From assembly GCF_036924595.1 (NCBI RefSeq), contig NZ_JAZHRV010000001.1, forward strand, positions 1,922,001-1,986,000: a stretch of DNA of 64,000 nucleotides, in the 5' to 3' direction. Shown in pieces: positions 8,842 through 17,631 of the stretch; positions within the stretch are counted from its first letter, which is position 1, and each line of letters starts with the position of its first letter. This stretch comes from Bradyrhizobium algeriense (GTDB taxonomy: Bacteria; Pseudomonadota; Alphaproteobacteria; Rhizobiales; Xanthobacteraceae). The notes under the pieces are model-generated. The model worked only from the letters and a program-made list of their open reading frames with translations, ran no database searches and was not told where the DNA came from. The position numbers and the translations under genes were made by a program.

Positions 8842-9909
8842 TCACGCCCCGCGGACGATCTCGCGCACCAGTGCGACCGTTTCCTCGATCATCGCAGCGC
8901 TGACGTCGAGATGCGTGCAAGCGCGAATGCGGCCATCCATCATCGCGAGCAGCACGCCGCGCTTGCGCAAGGCCTCGACCATTTTATCGCCGCTGACGCC
9001 CGCGCCGTCAGGCCTGAAGAACACCAGATTGGTCTCGGGCTCTTGCACCTCGATGCCGTTGATCTGCGACAGCCCCCGCGCCAATGAACGCGCATTGGCG
9101 TGATCGTCCGCGAGGCGGTCGACGTGATGGTCGAGCGCATAGACGCAAGCCGCGGCGCAGATGCCGGCCTGCCGCATCGATCCGCCGAGGCGCTGCTTCC
9201 AGCGCCAGACGTCGTCGATGAAGGCGCGCGAACCCGCGATGACGCCGCCGATCGGTGCGCCCAAGCCTTTTGAGAAATCGATCCAGGCCGAATCCCAGCC
9301 CGCGGCCATATCGCGCGCCGATATTTTTGTCGCGACGCAGGCGTTCAACAGCCGCGCGCCGTCCATATGGGTGATCAGCCCATTGGCCTTGGCGATCTCC
9401 ACCACTTCATCGAGCGCCGCCTTCTTCCAGATCGTCCCGCCACCGATATTGGCGGTCTGCTCGACGCTGACGACCGTCTGCGGCGGCTGGTAGCGCGAGC
9501 GCGGATGCAGCGCGGCGCGGAACGTTCCGGGGGCAAATTGCCCGTCGTCGCCAGGCAGCGGCGTGATCTGGAATCCGCCAAGGGCTGCATGCGCGCCGCC
9601 TTCGCGGGCAATGATATGTGCGCTGGCATGGGCGAGAATTTCATCGCCCGGCCGGCAATGGGCCAGCGTCGCCGCGACGTTGCACATGGTGCCCGATGGC
9701 ATGAACACGGCGGCTTCCTTGCCGAGCAGGCTGGCGACGCGCTCGCACAACAGGTTCACCGTCGGGTCGTCGCCGATCTGCTCGTCACCGACCTCAGCCC
9801 GCGCCATCGCCTCGCGCATCGCTTGTGTGGGGCGCGTCTGCGTGTCCGACAGCAGGTTGATGCGGATGGGATCGGCCTTGGGATCGCGAGGGGCAGGGGT
9901 GTAGTGCAT
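8842..9909 (-). CDS. low-specificity L-threonine aldolase / beta-eliminating lyase family
   Basis: This is a PLP fold-type I enzyme that cleaves L-threonine or allo-threonine to glycine and acetaldehyde. The 355-aa product has NLLSDTQTRPT near the N-terminus, GDEQIGDDPTVN, a MPSGTMCN cofactor loop, the substrate-side THMDGARLLNA and the PLP lysine in DFSKGLGAPIGG. The start is taken at ATG 9907-9909 (MHYTP), where homologues begin. The open frame extends further upstream into the neighbouring gene's 3' end without family similarity. It lies 41 bp downstream of the alpha-hydroxyacid dehydrogenase gene on the same strand, so the two may be cotranscribed. Confidence 0.9.
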   Translation of the reverse strand: MHYTPAPRDPKADPIRINLLSDTQTRPTQAMREAMARAEVGDEQIGDDPTVNLLCERVASLLGKEAAVFMPSGTMCNVAATLAHCRPGDEILAHASAHIIAREGGAHAALGGFQITPLPGDDGQFAPGTFRAALHPRSRYQPPQTVVSVEQTANIGGGTIWKKAALDEVVEIAKANGLITHMDGARLLNACVATKISARDMAAGWDSAWIDFSKGLGAPIGGVIAGSRAFIDDVWRWKQRLGGSMRQAGICAAACVYALDHHVDRLADDHANARSLARGLSQINGIEVQEPETNLVFFRPDGAGVSGDKMVEALRKRGVLLAMMDGRIRACTHLDVSAAMIEETVALVREIVRGA

Positions 9910-9950
9910 GGAGGATTCTCGACATTTGCAACGTGAGAGGGGAGGAGGAA

Positions 9951-11096
9951 TTATCTGAAGCGCAGATTTTCGCGTGAGAGCTGGTCGATCGATCTGCACC
10001 CCATCAGCTTCATTCCTCGCTCGATCTCGGCCCGCATCAGGCCGAGGGCGCGTTCAACGCCGGCCTGGCCGGCCGCGGCGAGAGGATAAAGATAGAAGCG
10101 TCCAACGCCAACAGCCTTGGCTCCTAGCGACAGCGCTTTCAGGACGTGGGTTCCGCGCTGGATCCCGCCGTCCATGATCACGTCGATCTGGTCGCCCACG
10201 GCATCCACGATTTCAGCCAATTGATCGAACGCCGCGCGCGAACCGTCGAGCTGCCGACCGCCGTGGTTGGACAGCACGATTCCGGTGCAGCCGATCTCAA
10301 CGGCGCGTTTCGCGTCGGCCACCGACATGATGCCCTTCAGGCAGAATTGCCCGTTCCATAGCTGCACCATTTCAGCCACGTCGTCCCAATTCATCGAAGG
10401 GTCGAGCATTTCGGTGAAATAGCGGCCGATCGACATGGCGCCGCCGCTCATGTCAACGTGCTGGTCCAGCTGGGGCAGTTTGAAACTCTCATGGGCGAGG
10501 TAGCTGATGCCCCACATCGGTTTGACCGCAAACTGGGCCATACCGGCAAGCGTCAGCCTGAACGGAATTGAGAAGCCTGTACGCAGATCGCGTTCGCGGT
10601 TGCCGCCGGTGATGCTGTCCACGGTCAGCATCATGACGTTGACGCCGGCTTCCTTCGCCCGCTGCATCATGGCGCGGTTGAGCCCGCGATCCCGGTGAAA
10701 ATAGAACTGATAGACTTGCGGCGTATCGTACGCCCTGCGCAATTCCTCGAGGCTTACGGTGCCGAGCGAGGATACGCCGAACATGGTGCCGTATTTCGCG
10801 GCCGCGGCGGCCACCGCGCGTTCGCCGGTATGGTGGAACAGGCGCTGCAGCGCGGTCGGGGAACAGTAAAACGGCATGGCCAGTTTCTGGCCCATGACGG
10901 TCACCGACATGTCGATGGTTTCCACGCCGCGCAGGACGTTGGGCACCAGATCGCAACGCTCGAAGCTTGCGGTATTCTGGCGAAGCGTTGCCTCGTCATC
11001 GGCGGCGCCGTCGATGTAGTTGAAGATTGGGCCGGGCAACCGTCGTTGCGCCAGCTTGCGGAAATCATGGAAGTTGTAGCAGTCGCTCAAACGCAT
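9951..11096 (-). CDS. FMN-dependent alpha-hydroxyacid dehydrogenase (L-lactate dehydrogenase LldD-like)
   Basis: This 381-aa member of the FMN-dependent alpha-hydroxyacid oxidase/dehydrogenase family oxidises L-lactate or a similar 2-hydroxyacid and passes electrons to the respiratory chain. Family features are the N-terminal FRKLAQRRLPGPIFNYIDGAAD, FYCSPTALQRLFH, the FMN segment LTVDSITGGNRERD, the catalytic histidine H278 in SNHGGRQLDGSR, and the phosphate-binding DGGIQRGTHVLKAL and GVGRFYLY. L-lactate is the commonest substrate, but glycolate or mandelate cannot be excluded. The threonine aldolase gene follows on the same strand. Confidence 0.88.
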   Translation of the reverse strand: MRLSDCYNFHDFRKLAQRRLPGPIFNYIDGAADDEATLRQNTASFERCDLVPNVLRGVETIDMSVTVMGQKLAMPFYCSPTALQRLFHHTGERAVAAAAAKYGTMFGVSSLGTVSLEELRRAYDTPQVYQFYFHRDRGLNRAMMQRAKEAGVNVMMLTVDSITGGNRERDLRTGFSIPFRLTLAGMAQFAVKPMWGISYLAHESFKLPQLDQHVDMSGGAMSIGRYFTEMLDPSMNWDDVAEMVQLWNGQFCLKGIMSVADAKRAVEIGCTGIVLSNHGGRQLDGSRAAFDQLAEIVDAVGDQIDVIMDGGIQRGTHVLKALSLGAKAVGVGRFYLYPLAAAGQAGVERALGLMRAEIERGMKLMGCRSIDQLSRENLRFR

Positions 11097-11204
11097 GTTG
11101 TCCCCCGGCGCCGGTTCAATCCATGGCTCCCCCTTGGCTGAACCTTGGGCTGAATCCTACTTGCAAGCCGGTGTTTGAACCATGCGCATTGCAAACTGCG
11201 GACA

Positions 11205-11232
11205 GAAAAAAGGCCCCGGCAAAACCGGGGCC
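11205..11232 (-). terminator. Rho-independent terminator of rpsD
   Basis: Read on the minus strand this is an 8-bp perfect GC stem (GGCCCCGG / CCGGGGCC) with a 5-nt loop, followed by six T residues. It begins about 30 bp after the rpsD stop, the expected position. Confidence 0.93.
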
Positions 11233-11259
11233 TTTGATGTCTCGGGAACCGAAAATCGA

Positions 11260-11877
11260 TCAGCGCGAATAGAATTCGACGATCAGATGCGGCTCCATCT
11301 GCACTGCGAACGGCACGTCCGACAGGGCGGGGATGCGGGTGAACTTCGCGGTCATCTTGCCGTGATCGGCTTCGATGAAATCCGGCACGTCGCGCTCGCC
11401 GAGCTGGCTTGCTTCCAGAACGGGAGTGAGCTGCTTGGAGGATTCCTTGATCTCGACGAGGTCGCCGGGCTTGAGTTTGTAGCTCGAAATATTGACACGG
11501 CGGCCGTTCACCTTGATGTGGCCGTGGTTGATGAACTGGCGGGCGGCGAACATCGTCGCGACGAACTTGGCGCGATAGACCACCGTGTCGAGACGGCGCT
11601 CGAGCAGGCCGATCAGGTTTTCACCGGTGTCGCCCTTCATCCGGCCGGCCTCGACGTAGATGCCGTGGAACTGGCGCTCGGAAATGTTGGCGTAGTAGCC
11701 CTTGAGCTTCTGCTTGGCGCGGAGCTGCACGCCGAAGTCGGACAGCTTGCCCTTGCGGCGCTGGCCGTGCTGGCCGGGGCCGTATTCACGGCGATTCACG
11801 GGGCTCTTCGGGCGGCCCCAGATATTCTGGCCCATACGCCGATCGATCTTGTATTTCGCCTCACTGCGCTTTGTCAT
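11260..11877 (-). CDS. rpsD: 30S ribosomal protein S4
   Basis: S4 binds 16S rRNA early in assembly of the 30S subunit. The 205-aa product starts [16 protein letters not shown] and has [19 protein letters not shown], the typical alphaproteobacterial N-terminal block. An S4 RNA-binding domain follows (about residues 94-160; [19 protein letters not shown]). The ATG at 11877 matches the family start; the frame is open upstream but not family-like. The gene stands alone, as is usual in rhizobia, and is followed by a strong terminator. Confidence 0.98.
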   Translation of the reverse strand: MTKRSEAKYKIDRRMGQNIWGRPKSPVNRREYGPGQHGQRRKGKLSDFGVQLRAKQKLKGYYANISERQFHGIYVEAGRMKGDTGENLIGLLERRLDTVVYRAKFVATMFAARQFINHGHIKVNGRRVNISSYKLKPGDLVEIKESSKQLTPVLEASQLGERDVPDFIEADHGKMTAKFTRIPALSDVPFAVQMEPHLIVEFYSR

Positions 11878-12202
11878 CGCGTCCTCTGCATTAGGTTTGA
11901 GTATTGAGGAAACGCGCCCTCCTGTGCACCGGCAGGGCCGGGGCCGACAGGTCCGCCTCGAAAGCTCGGGGAAGACCACGGGTCGCGAAACGCATCGCGG
12001 GCCGAAACCGGCCCGCGAGCAAGCGGGTTCTTAAGGAGAAACCGCCGTTCTGTCAACGAAATGGATGTCATTCCGGGGCGCCTTGCAGAGGCGAACCACA
12101 GATGCGCACTTGCGCATCGGGGAATCTCGAGATTCTCAGGGGCGCGAGGGCGCCCCATAGTTCGATGCTGCGCATCGCCCCGGAATGACCGCCAGGAGGC
12201 GG
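11878..12202. other. intergenic region upstream of rpsD
   Basis: This region should hold the rpsD promoter and leader, on the minus strand just above 11878. It also holds a palindromic repeat at 12067-12189, listed separately. No coding frame is convincing. Confidence 0.6.
12067..12189. repeat. palindromic intergenic element (GTCATTCCGGGGCG type)
   Basis: The ends are inverted: gtcattccggggcg at the left and cgccccggaatgac at the right. Between them are nested complementary words such as gatgcgcacttgcgcatc and gaatctcgagattc. The element lies between the convergent-side ends of two gene units and resembles the dispersed mobile-type repeats I know from Bradyrhizobium genomes. It could fold into a long stem in RNA from either strand. 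Confidence 0.8.
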
Positions 12203-12982
12203 TCAGGTCGCGACCGCCCGGACCGGTTTGGGGTCGCTTTGCTGCCGATTGGAGCGCAATTCGGCGGCAATTTCACCGTTCAGCACCTGTTCCAGCCGGT
12301 TCAGCGCCTTGGCCATCGGAGCGGCGTCGGTAACCCGGTGATCCCAGCGCAGCACGACATCGATGGTCTGATCGGGCTTTTCCACCCCATAGCTCAGGAC
12401 AAACGGTCCGGGGCTGATGGCGTGGAGCTGGCCGGCGCCATAGGCGGCCACCGAGGTCACGCCAAAACTGCCGAAATAATTGGCCCGCTGGCGGCCGAAA
12501 TTGAGCCCGATCGCCCAAAACAGCCGCCGCAGCGGCAGCGGCAGCCGGGTGGTTCGCAAAATCTTCCGGAACGCCGGCACCTCATCGATCGGCGCCTCCT
12601 TGGCGTGCCGGATCAGGGCATCGACCTCGGCAAGCGGCATTTCATCCGGCGCGGTGACCTTTTGCGGCAGCACGCAATCCTGGCCGTCCTCGATCCGGGC
12701 GATCGCCACCATCGCGACGCTGCGCGGCAGTTCGTAAAAGGCAGGCATCGGCCATTTGACGTAGAGCGTGCGCAGCACCGGCTCTTCCTTCGCCACCAGC
12801 GCGAAGGCCTTGACGAAGATCGCGGCCCAGCCTGGCCGTTGGGCGGCCTGCGCACGCGCTTCCTGCAAGGTGCGGATATGAAGCGGACGTGTGAGCGAAA
12901 CAAAAGGCACACGGATCGACGCGTGCATGAGGTCGGCGACCAGGCGGCGCGGTAGTGTGATTTTTCGAACCGTTCCGCGCAT
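12203..12982 (-). CDS. 2-oxoacid dehydrogenase acyltransferase-like (CAT-fold) protein
   Basis: This 259-aa stand-alone protein resembles the C-terminal catalytic domain of E2 acyltransferases. It has no lipoyl or peripheral-subunit-binding domain. The end of the fold shows VVLRWDHRVTDAAPMAKAL, comparable with the catalytic DHRxxDG motif of E2 enzymes; here the glycine is replaced by alanine. Segments around residues 60-100 and 165-225 fit the CAT superfamily. A role in acyl transfer is plausible but the substrate is unknown. Neighbours on both sides are unrelated, so context does not help. Confidence 0.72.
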   Translation of the reverse strand: MRGTVRKITLPRRLVADLMHASIRVPFVSLTRPLHIRTLQEARAQAAQRPGWAAIFVKAFALVAKEEPVLRTLYVKWPMPAFYELPRSVAMVAIARIEDGQDCVLPQKVTAPDEMPLAEVDALIRHAKEAPIDEVPAFRKILRTTRLPLPLRRLFWAIGLNFGRQRANYFGSFGVTSVAAYGAGQLHAISPGPFVLSYGVEKPDQTIDVVLRWDHRVTDAAPMAKALNRLEQVLNGEIAAELRSNRQQSDPKPVRAVAT

Positions 12983-13184
12983 CGCTCCGCTCAGGGTTTC
13001 CGCAATAGATCAATCAGAAAACCGGCAGGCCGCCCAGGCTGCCTGCCAGCACCTCATCTAGCACGAACAAGGCGTTTTGACGCCAGAAGGTTCGTATCCG
13101 GATTCGCCCGGATGGCCGGCGGCCGGGCCTCCGAGGGCGATGTAAACCCCAAGGACTTTGAAGGGTTTGCCGCCGTCTCGGCAC

Positions 13185-13964
13185 CTATCGCTTGATCCCG
13201 TCAAAGCTCGCCGCGATGCCGCGCTGGAACAGCGACCAGTCGAAGCCCAGCGCCAGCGCGACATAGCCGCGTTCGATCATCCGGTTGGCCTGCTCGGCCG
13301 TGCGGGCGACGCCGCCGATCGGCACGCCGCTCCTCAGGATGCCGGCCTCGGCGCGCGCCATCAGCGCCAGCACCTCGGGATCGTCGGGCAGGCCGCGCTT
13401 GTCGATCGACGTGGCGAGGTCGCCGGGCCCGATCACCGCGAGGTCGATGCCTGGTGTCGCCATGATCTCGTCGATGCGCTCGACCGCCTCGACATGCTCG
13501 ATGGTGATCATGCAGATCATGTCGTCATCAGCGGTCGCCATATAATCCGCCATCGATACACCCCAGCGGAACGGCGCGTGGAACGGGCCCCACAGCCGGT
13601 CGCCCTTTGGCGGGTAGCGCACGCTGCGCACGGCCTTTTCGGCATCCGCGCGGCTGCAGATCATCGGAAAATTGATGCCGAGCGCGCCGAGGTCCATCGG
13701 CGCTTTCGCAAGCCAGGGCTCGTTGGCGGCGATCCGTACCATCGGCACGCAGGGCGTGCCTGAGGTGGCCGTGACCATCGCATGTGCCGAACCGAGATCG
13801 ATCGGCCCATGCTCGAGATCGACGATGATCCAGTCGATCCCGGAGCGCGCCATGATCTGCACCGTCTGGATCGAGGGAATGGTCGCGATCGCGCCGAAGG
13901 TCGGGCGTCCCTCCCGCCATAGCTGGCGCAGGCGGTTGAGCGGCGCAGGTTTTGCGGAGGTCAA
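13185..13964 (-). CDS. HpcH/HpaI family aldolase
   Basis: This is a class II metal-dependent aldolase of the 4-hydroxy-2-oxoheptanedioate / 2-dehydro-3-deoxyglucarate aldolase type, 259 aa. The metal and active-site features are DWIIVDLEHG (about 44-53), TIEHVEAVERIDEI with the metal glutamate, and DLAVIGPGDLATS with the metal aspartate. It splits a 2-keto-4-hydroxy acid to pyruvate and an aldehyde; the substrate range is typically broad. The start is a TTG at 13964, supported by an AAGGAG nine bases upstream on the minus strand. The neighbours do not form a known aromatic pathway. Confidence 0.88.
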   Translation of the reverse strand: MTSAKPAPLNRLRQLWREGRPTFGAIATIPSIQTVQIMARSGIDWIIVDLEHGPIDLGSAHAMVTATSGTPCVPMVRIAANEPWLAKAPMDLGALGINFPMICSRADAEKAVRSVRYPPKGDRLWGPFHAPFRWGVSMADYMATADDDMICMITIEHVEAVERIDEIMATPGIDLAVIGPGDLATSIDKRGLPDDPEVLALMARAEAGILRSGVPIGGVARTAEQANRMIERGYVALALGFDWSLFQRGIAASFDGIKR

Positions 13965-14138
13965 GGCGGAAACTCCTTAAATCAAACGGCCGATTCAAAA
14001 ATGGGTGGCTGGTATCATAAGGATAAATCCGTGGCCTATCGAGCCACATTGTTTTTAACGCATCGCATTTGGCTCGCCATGATTCCGGCGCAAGCGGCAA
14101 GCAACGCAACGCGAGGATTTGGTGCAAAGGATGCTTTC

Positions 14139-14996
14139 ATGACGATCAATCGACGTACATTCCTGGCCGCGGCATCTGGCTTCGTGCTCTCGCCGGCGCT
14201 CGCGGAGGAGGCGCCGCCGGTGCTTGCAGCGTATGAGCGCGAAACCGCTGGACGGATCGGCCTTTACGCCGAAAATCTCGCAAGCGGCGCGAAGATCGTC
14301 TGGCGCGCCGAGGAGCGCTTCGTCATGTGCAGCACGTTCAAGGCCTCGCTGGCCGCCTTCGTGCTGGCACGGGTCGACCGCGGTGAGGAGCGCCTTGAAG
14401 ACATGGTCGGGTATGCCGCGGCGGACCTTCTCGACTATGCGCCGGTCGCCAAAGCGAACCTTGCTGCGGGCGCCATGTCGGTCTCGGACATGTGCAAGGC
14501 CATCGTCGAACTCAGCGACAATACCTGCGCCAATCTGTTGCTGGCGCGGTCCGGCGGCCCGGCCGCGCTGACCGCGTTCTGGCGCGCGACTGGAGATACG
14601 GTTTCGCGCCTCGACCATAACGAGCCGGAGTTGAACCGCTCGCCGCCCGGCGATCCCAACGACACCACCACGCCCGCCGCCATGGCCGGAAATCTGCGCC
14701 GCTTCGTGCTGGGGGAGGCGCTGTCGCAGGGCTCACGCGAACATCTCACGGAGTGGCTCGTGGGCTGCAAGACCGGCAACAACCGCCTGCGCGGTGGTCT
14801 GCCGAAGGACTGGAAGATCGGCGACAAGACCGGCAACAACGGCAAGGACGCCTCCGGCGATATCGCGATCGCCTGGCCAAAGGTGGGCGGGCCGGTGCTG
14901 ATTTGCGCCTATACGCAGGGAGGCTCGCCCACGCCGCCGCAATTCGAAGCGATCTTTGCGGAAATCGGACGGATGGCAGGCGGGCAATTGGGCTAG
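14139..14996 (+). CDS. class A beta-lactamase, Tat-type signal
   Basis: This 285-aa enzyme has all class A landmarks: S65-T-F-K68, S126-D-N128, E162-P-E-L-N166 (Ambler E166 to N170) and K230-T-G. The N-terminus MTINRRTFLAAASG looks like a twin-arginine signal, cleaved near ALA-EE (about residue 22). It hydrolyses beta-lactam rings in the periplasm; the spectrum cannot be told here. The start is the ATG at 14139; upstream codons in the same open frame lack similarity. No AmpR-like regulator sits beside it. A 57-bp near-copy of its 3' end occurs at 16615-16671, a sign of past duplication. Confidence 0.93.
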   Translation: MTINRRTFLAAASGFVLSPALAEEAPPVLAAYERETAGRIGLYAENLASGAKIVWRAEERFVMCSTFKASLAAFVLARVDRGEERLEDMVGYAAADLLDYAPVAKANLAAGAMSVSDMCKAIVELSDNTCANLLLARSGGPAALTAFWRATGDTVSRLDHNEPELNRSPPGDPNDTTTPAAMAGNLRRFVLGEALSQGSREHLTEWLVGCKTGNNRLRGGLPKDWKIGDKTGNNGKDASGDIAIAWPKVGGPVLICAYTQGGSPTPPQFEAIFAEIGRMAGGQLG

Positions 14997-15208
14997 TGCC
15001 CACGGGTACGCGAGCAGTCCGCCGTTGCTCTCGCCTGCGCAACCCATGATCGAGGGAATTCGGGACTCGACGCATGCCGAGTGCTAGTGTCACCACGCGA
15101 GAGGCAGAGGCGGCGCTGTGTCCACCGCGCCGTCATCAAACAAAAAATTAGCCTCGGGAGAGGAGCGCTGGCGATGCCCGGGGCTTCTCGCGCAACAGGG
15201 AGGCTTCC

Positions 15209-16456
15209 ATGAATCGAAAGGCTGCCGGAATGGTCGTCACGTTGAGCGCTGCCGTTGCTATGTTGGCCGGGGACGCAAACGCACAGAATTCACCATCGAG
15301 TGCGGCTCTCGACACACGCCTGCGCGGCGCGGTCGAGAGCAAGGACGTCCCGGGCGTGGTCGCGCTGATCACCGATCGCGAGCGGGTGCTGTATCGGAGC
15401 GCATTTGGCGTAGCCGATGTCGCGACCGGGCGGCCGCTCACATCAGACGCGCTGTTTCGCATCGCCTCGATGACCAAGCCGGTCACTTCCGTCGCATTGA
15501 TGCAGCTCGTGGAGCAGGGCCGCCTCGGTCTCGATGACCCGGCCGAAAAATACCTGCCGGAGCTTGCGGGACTGAAAGTCTTTGAATCGTTCGACGCCGC
15601 CAGCGGAACCTACCAGCTCCGTCCGGCGTCAAGGCCGCCGACCGTCAGACACTTCCTGACGCACACGTCCGGATTGGCATATCCGTTCACCAGCACGATC
15701 TGGCGCGATTTCAAGCCGCGCGCCGGCGAAACCTATCCGTTCGGCGGACCGCTGCTGTTCGATCCGGGCGAGCGCTGGCACTACAGCACCAGCACCGATG
15801 TCGTCGGCAGACTGGTCGAGGCGGTGTCCGGCCAAAAGCTCGAGGATTATTTCCGCCAGCACATCTTTGCCCCGCTCAAGATGGATGACACGTCCTACAA
15901 CGTGCCGGAGGCAAAGGGGGCACGCCTCGTTGCTCAACAGCAGCGCGCCGGCCAGCGCATGGACGGCGCTATAGAATTGCAAAAGCCGCAGCTCGGGCTC
16001 ACCATCGCGGCGCCGATCGGTGGCGGCGGCCTCGCATCGACCGCTGATGACTACGGGCGCTTCGTGCGGATGCTGCTCAACGGCGGTGCGCTTGACGGGA
16101 CGCGTGTGCTCAAGGCCGAGACGGTGGCGCTGATGGGCCAGAACCACATCGGCGTGGTCTCGGTCCCCGCACTCAAAAGCGCGCTGCCGCGGAGCGCCGA
16201 TTTCACCTTCATCGCTGACGGCCGCGACAAGTGGGGGCTGGGCTTCCTCATCACGGCCGATCAGGTACAAGGCAAGCGCTCCCCCGGCAGCCTGAGCTGG
16301 GGCGGCATCAACAACACGTTCTTCTGGATCGATCCGGCGCGCGGCATCGCCGGCGTGATCATGATGCAGTACCTGCCATTCGCCGACGCCAAGGCGCTGG
16401 CCACCTACGACGCGTTCGAGCGCGGCGCCTATCAGCTTGTCACCGCTGAGCGGTAG
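15209..16456 (+). CDS. secreted serine hydrolase, beta-lactamase/family VIII esterase-like
   Basis: This is the third family VIII-like serine hydrolase in the window, 415 aa. The signal peptide ends near GDANA (about residue 25), with S87-M-T-K90 and Y192-S-T-S. Its middle section (FESFDAASGTYQLRPA) resembles the family branch annotated as EstB-like or beta-lactamase-related proteins. A GGGLASTADDY block and a WGGINNTFFWIDP block near the C-terminus are conserved. It follows the class A beta-lactamase on the same strand, with a gap of about 210 bp. The substrate is unknown. A short hairpin (16473-16491) follows the stop. Confidence 0.86.
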   Translation: MNRKAAGMVVTLSAAVAMLAGDANAQNSPSSAALDTRLRGAVESKDVPGVVALITDRERVLYRSAFGVADVATGRPLTSDALFRIASMTKPVTSVALMQLVEQGRLGLDDPAEKYLPELAGLKVFESFDAASGTYQLRPASRPPTVRHFLTHTSGLAYPFTSTIWRDFKPRAGETYPFGGPLLFDPGERWHYSTSTDVVGRLVEAVSGQKLEDYFRQHIFAPLKMDDTSYNVPEAKGARLVAQQQRAGQRMDGAIELQKPQLGLTIAAPIGGGGLASTADDYGRFVRMLLNGGALDGTRVLKAETVALMGQNHIGVVSVPALKSALPRSADFTFIADGRDKWGLGFLITADQVQGKRSPGSLSWGGINNTFFWIDPARGIAGVIMMQYLPFADAKALATYDAFERGAYQLVTAER

Positions 16457-16472
16457 AAAGCTTGCAATGCCG

Positions 16473-16491
16473 GGTCGGCTTTATGCCGACC
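16473..16491 (+). terminator. possible hairpin after the serine hydrolase gene
   Basis: A perfect 7-bp inverted repeat (ggtcggc / gccgacc) with a 5-nt loop starts 16 bp after the stop. It lacks a T-run, so an intrinsic terminator is possible but weakly supported. Confidence 0.35.
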
Positions 16492-16572
16492 TCGGCCCTT
16501 CGAGCAGCCGAGCTCGGACATTGGGTATCGCGGCCCGGGTTGCTTTTGTCCCTGGGCGCAAGCGCGCTCGGC

Positions 16573-16671
16573 GGCTTTACACCGGGACGCGCCTGCCGAA
16601 AAACCGCATCAAAGCAGTTCGAAGCGGTCTTCGCGGAGATCGGACGGATGGCAGGCCGGCAATTGGGCTAG
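16573..16671 (+). pseudogene. relic containing a copy of the class A beta-lactamase 3' end
   Basis: Positions 16615-16671 match 14940-14996 at 52 of 57 bases and encode the same C-terminal peptide (FEAVFAEIGRMAGRQLG, then stop). No upstream beta-lactamase sequence is present in frame. Just before it, about 16572-16618 resembles the reverse complement of the murI 3' end (roughly 37 of 47 bases against 22501-22547). The second match is weaker and could be chance. The piece is a decayed duplicate and not a working gene. Confidence 0.65.
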
Positions 16672-16794
16672 GCGTGCACCCACATCAGCGCTTGGCTGGC
16701 CCTAAACAGAGGGGGTTTGCGACATCATTGACCGCACATCGGCGTTTCGTCCCGGTATAATCCCTGCACAATAAACCTAGGGGAGGAGACGAAG

Positions 16795-17262
16795 ATGAGG
16801 ATAATACTGGTCGCTGCCGCACTTGCCGCCCTTACCGTCGGCGCATCTGCCCAGGACAAGCGCCCCGATTACGGCACCGCAGTCAATGCCGCGGGCGCGA
16901 AGAAGATCGCAGCCGGCGTCGTCGCCGAATGCCAGAAGAACGGATGGAATGTGGCGGTCGCCGTGGTCGATAATCACGGATTCCTGGTGTATTTCGAACG
17001 CATGGACAACACGCAGACGGGCAGCATGGACATCGCCATCGGCAAGGCGAAGTCCGCGGCGACCTATCGGCGCCCGACGCGCGTTTTCATGGAGGCGATC
17101 AACAAAGGCGGGCCGGCCACGGCCACACTTCCCGGTGTCTTCGCCTCGCCGGGCGGATTGCCGATCATGATCGACGGCAAAGTCACTGGCGGAGTGGGAG
17201 TGAGCGGCGTCACCGGCGACCAGGACGAGCAATGCGCCAAGGCCGGCCTCGGAACTACCTAG
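16795..17262 (+). CDS. exported GlcG/HbpS family haem-binding-like protein
   Basis: This 155-aa protein has a signal peptide (about residues 1-19, ending ASA-Q) and one GlcG/HbpS domain. Recognisable blocks are NVAVAVVDNHGFLVYFERMD, SMDIAIGKAKSAATYRRPT and GGLPIMIDGKVTGGVGVSG. Family members form oligomers and some bind haem or cobalamin; the biochemical role of most is unknown. The GGGGAGGAGACGAAG leader before the ATG is a strong ribosome-binding site. No glc genes are nearby, so a role in glycolate use is not supported. Confidence 0.88.
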   Translation: MRIILVAAALAALTVGASAQDKRPDYGTAVNAAGAKKIAAGVVAECQKNGWNVAVAVVDNHGFLVYFERMDNTQTGSMDIAIGKAKSAATYRRPTRVFMEAINKGGPATATLPGVFASPGGLPIMIDGKVTGGVGVSGVTGDQDEQCAKAGLGTT

Positions 17263-17289
17263 GAAATTGCATCCTGCCTACAGGCGTCG

Positions 17290-17505
17290 GCACGGTTCTG
17301 CTGCAGCCGAGCCGCGCCTTCGTCCGCGCATCACGATTTTGAGCGCATCGTCGGGCAGCGGCCGCTGCAGCGCCTCGGCCTCATTCCACGGGCACGCATC
17401 CAAACATTTCGCTCCTCATGTCGGTCACCAGTACGACTGGCATCGCTTTGGGATGGGTCGGTCCGACGACGGAGTTCGGAGACGTGGTAAGAAGCCATAG
17501 ATGTT
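17290..17505 (-). pseudogene. frameshifted remnant of an SRAP (YedK/HMCES) family gene
   Basis: The minus strand encodes, in pieces, the C-terminal half of an SOS response-associated peptidase: NIYGFL, then in another frame TSPNSVVGPTHPKAMPVVL, then in a third frame [20 protein letters not shown]. The HPKAMP and LQRPLPD blocks are diagnostic for SRAP proteins, which crosslink to abasic sites in single-stranded DNA. At least two frame changes break it, and the N-terminal catalytic cysteine region is absent. It lies just downstream of the regulator-RTX fusion gene. Confidence 0.75.
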
Positions 17506-17631
17506 GTGCGGGCCGCTGGACCAGGCGAATCTTAGAACAAGCAGGATTAGGCGGGGCCGTCAGCCTCCGTGGGAGCCAAGCCCCCTAGGGCAGCTCGCTG
17601 CGATCGTAGGGGACTCCGCTGCCAACATTTT

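Noticed and set aside
13058..13264. Small minus-strand open frame near the HpcH aldolase gene
   Set aside because: It overlaps the real aldolase frame and has shadow-like composition with no start signal.
16462..16671. Plus-strand 69-codon open frame as a real small protein
   Set aside because: Only its last 17 residues make sense, and these copy the beta-lactamase C-terminus, so it is read as a relic.
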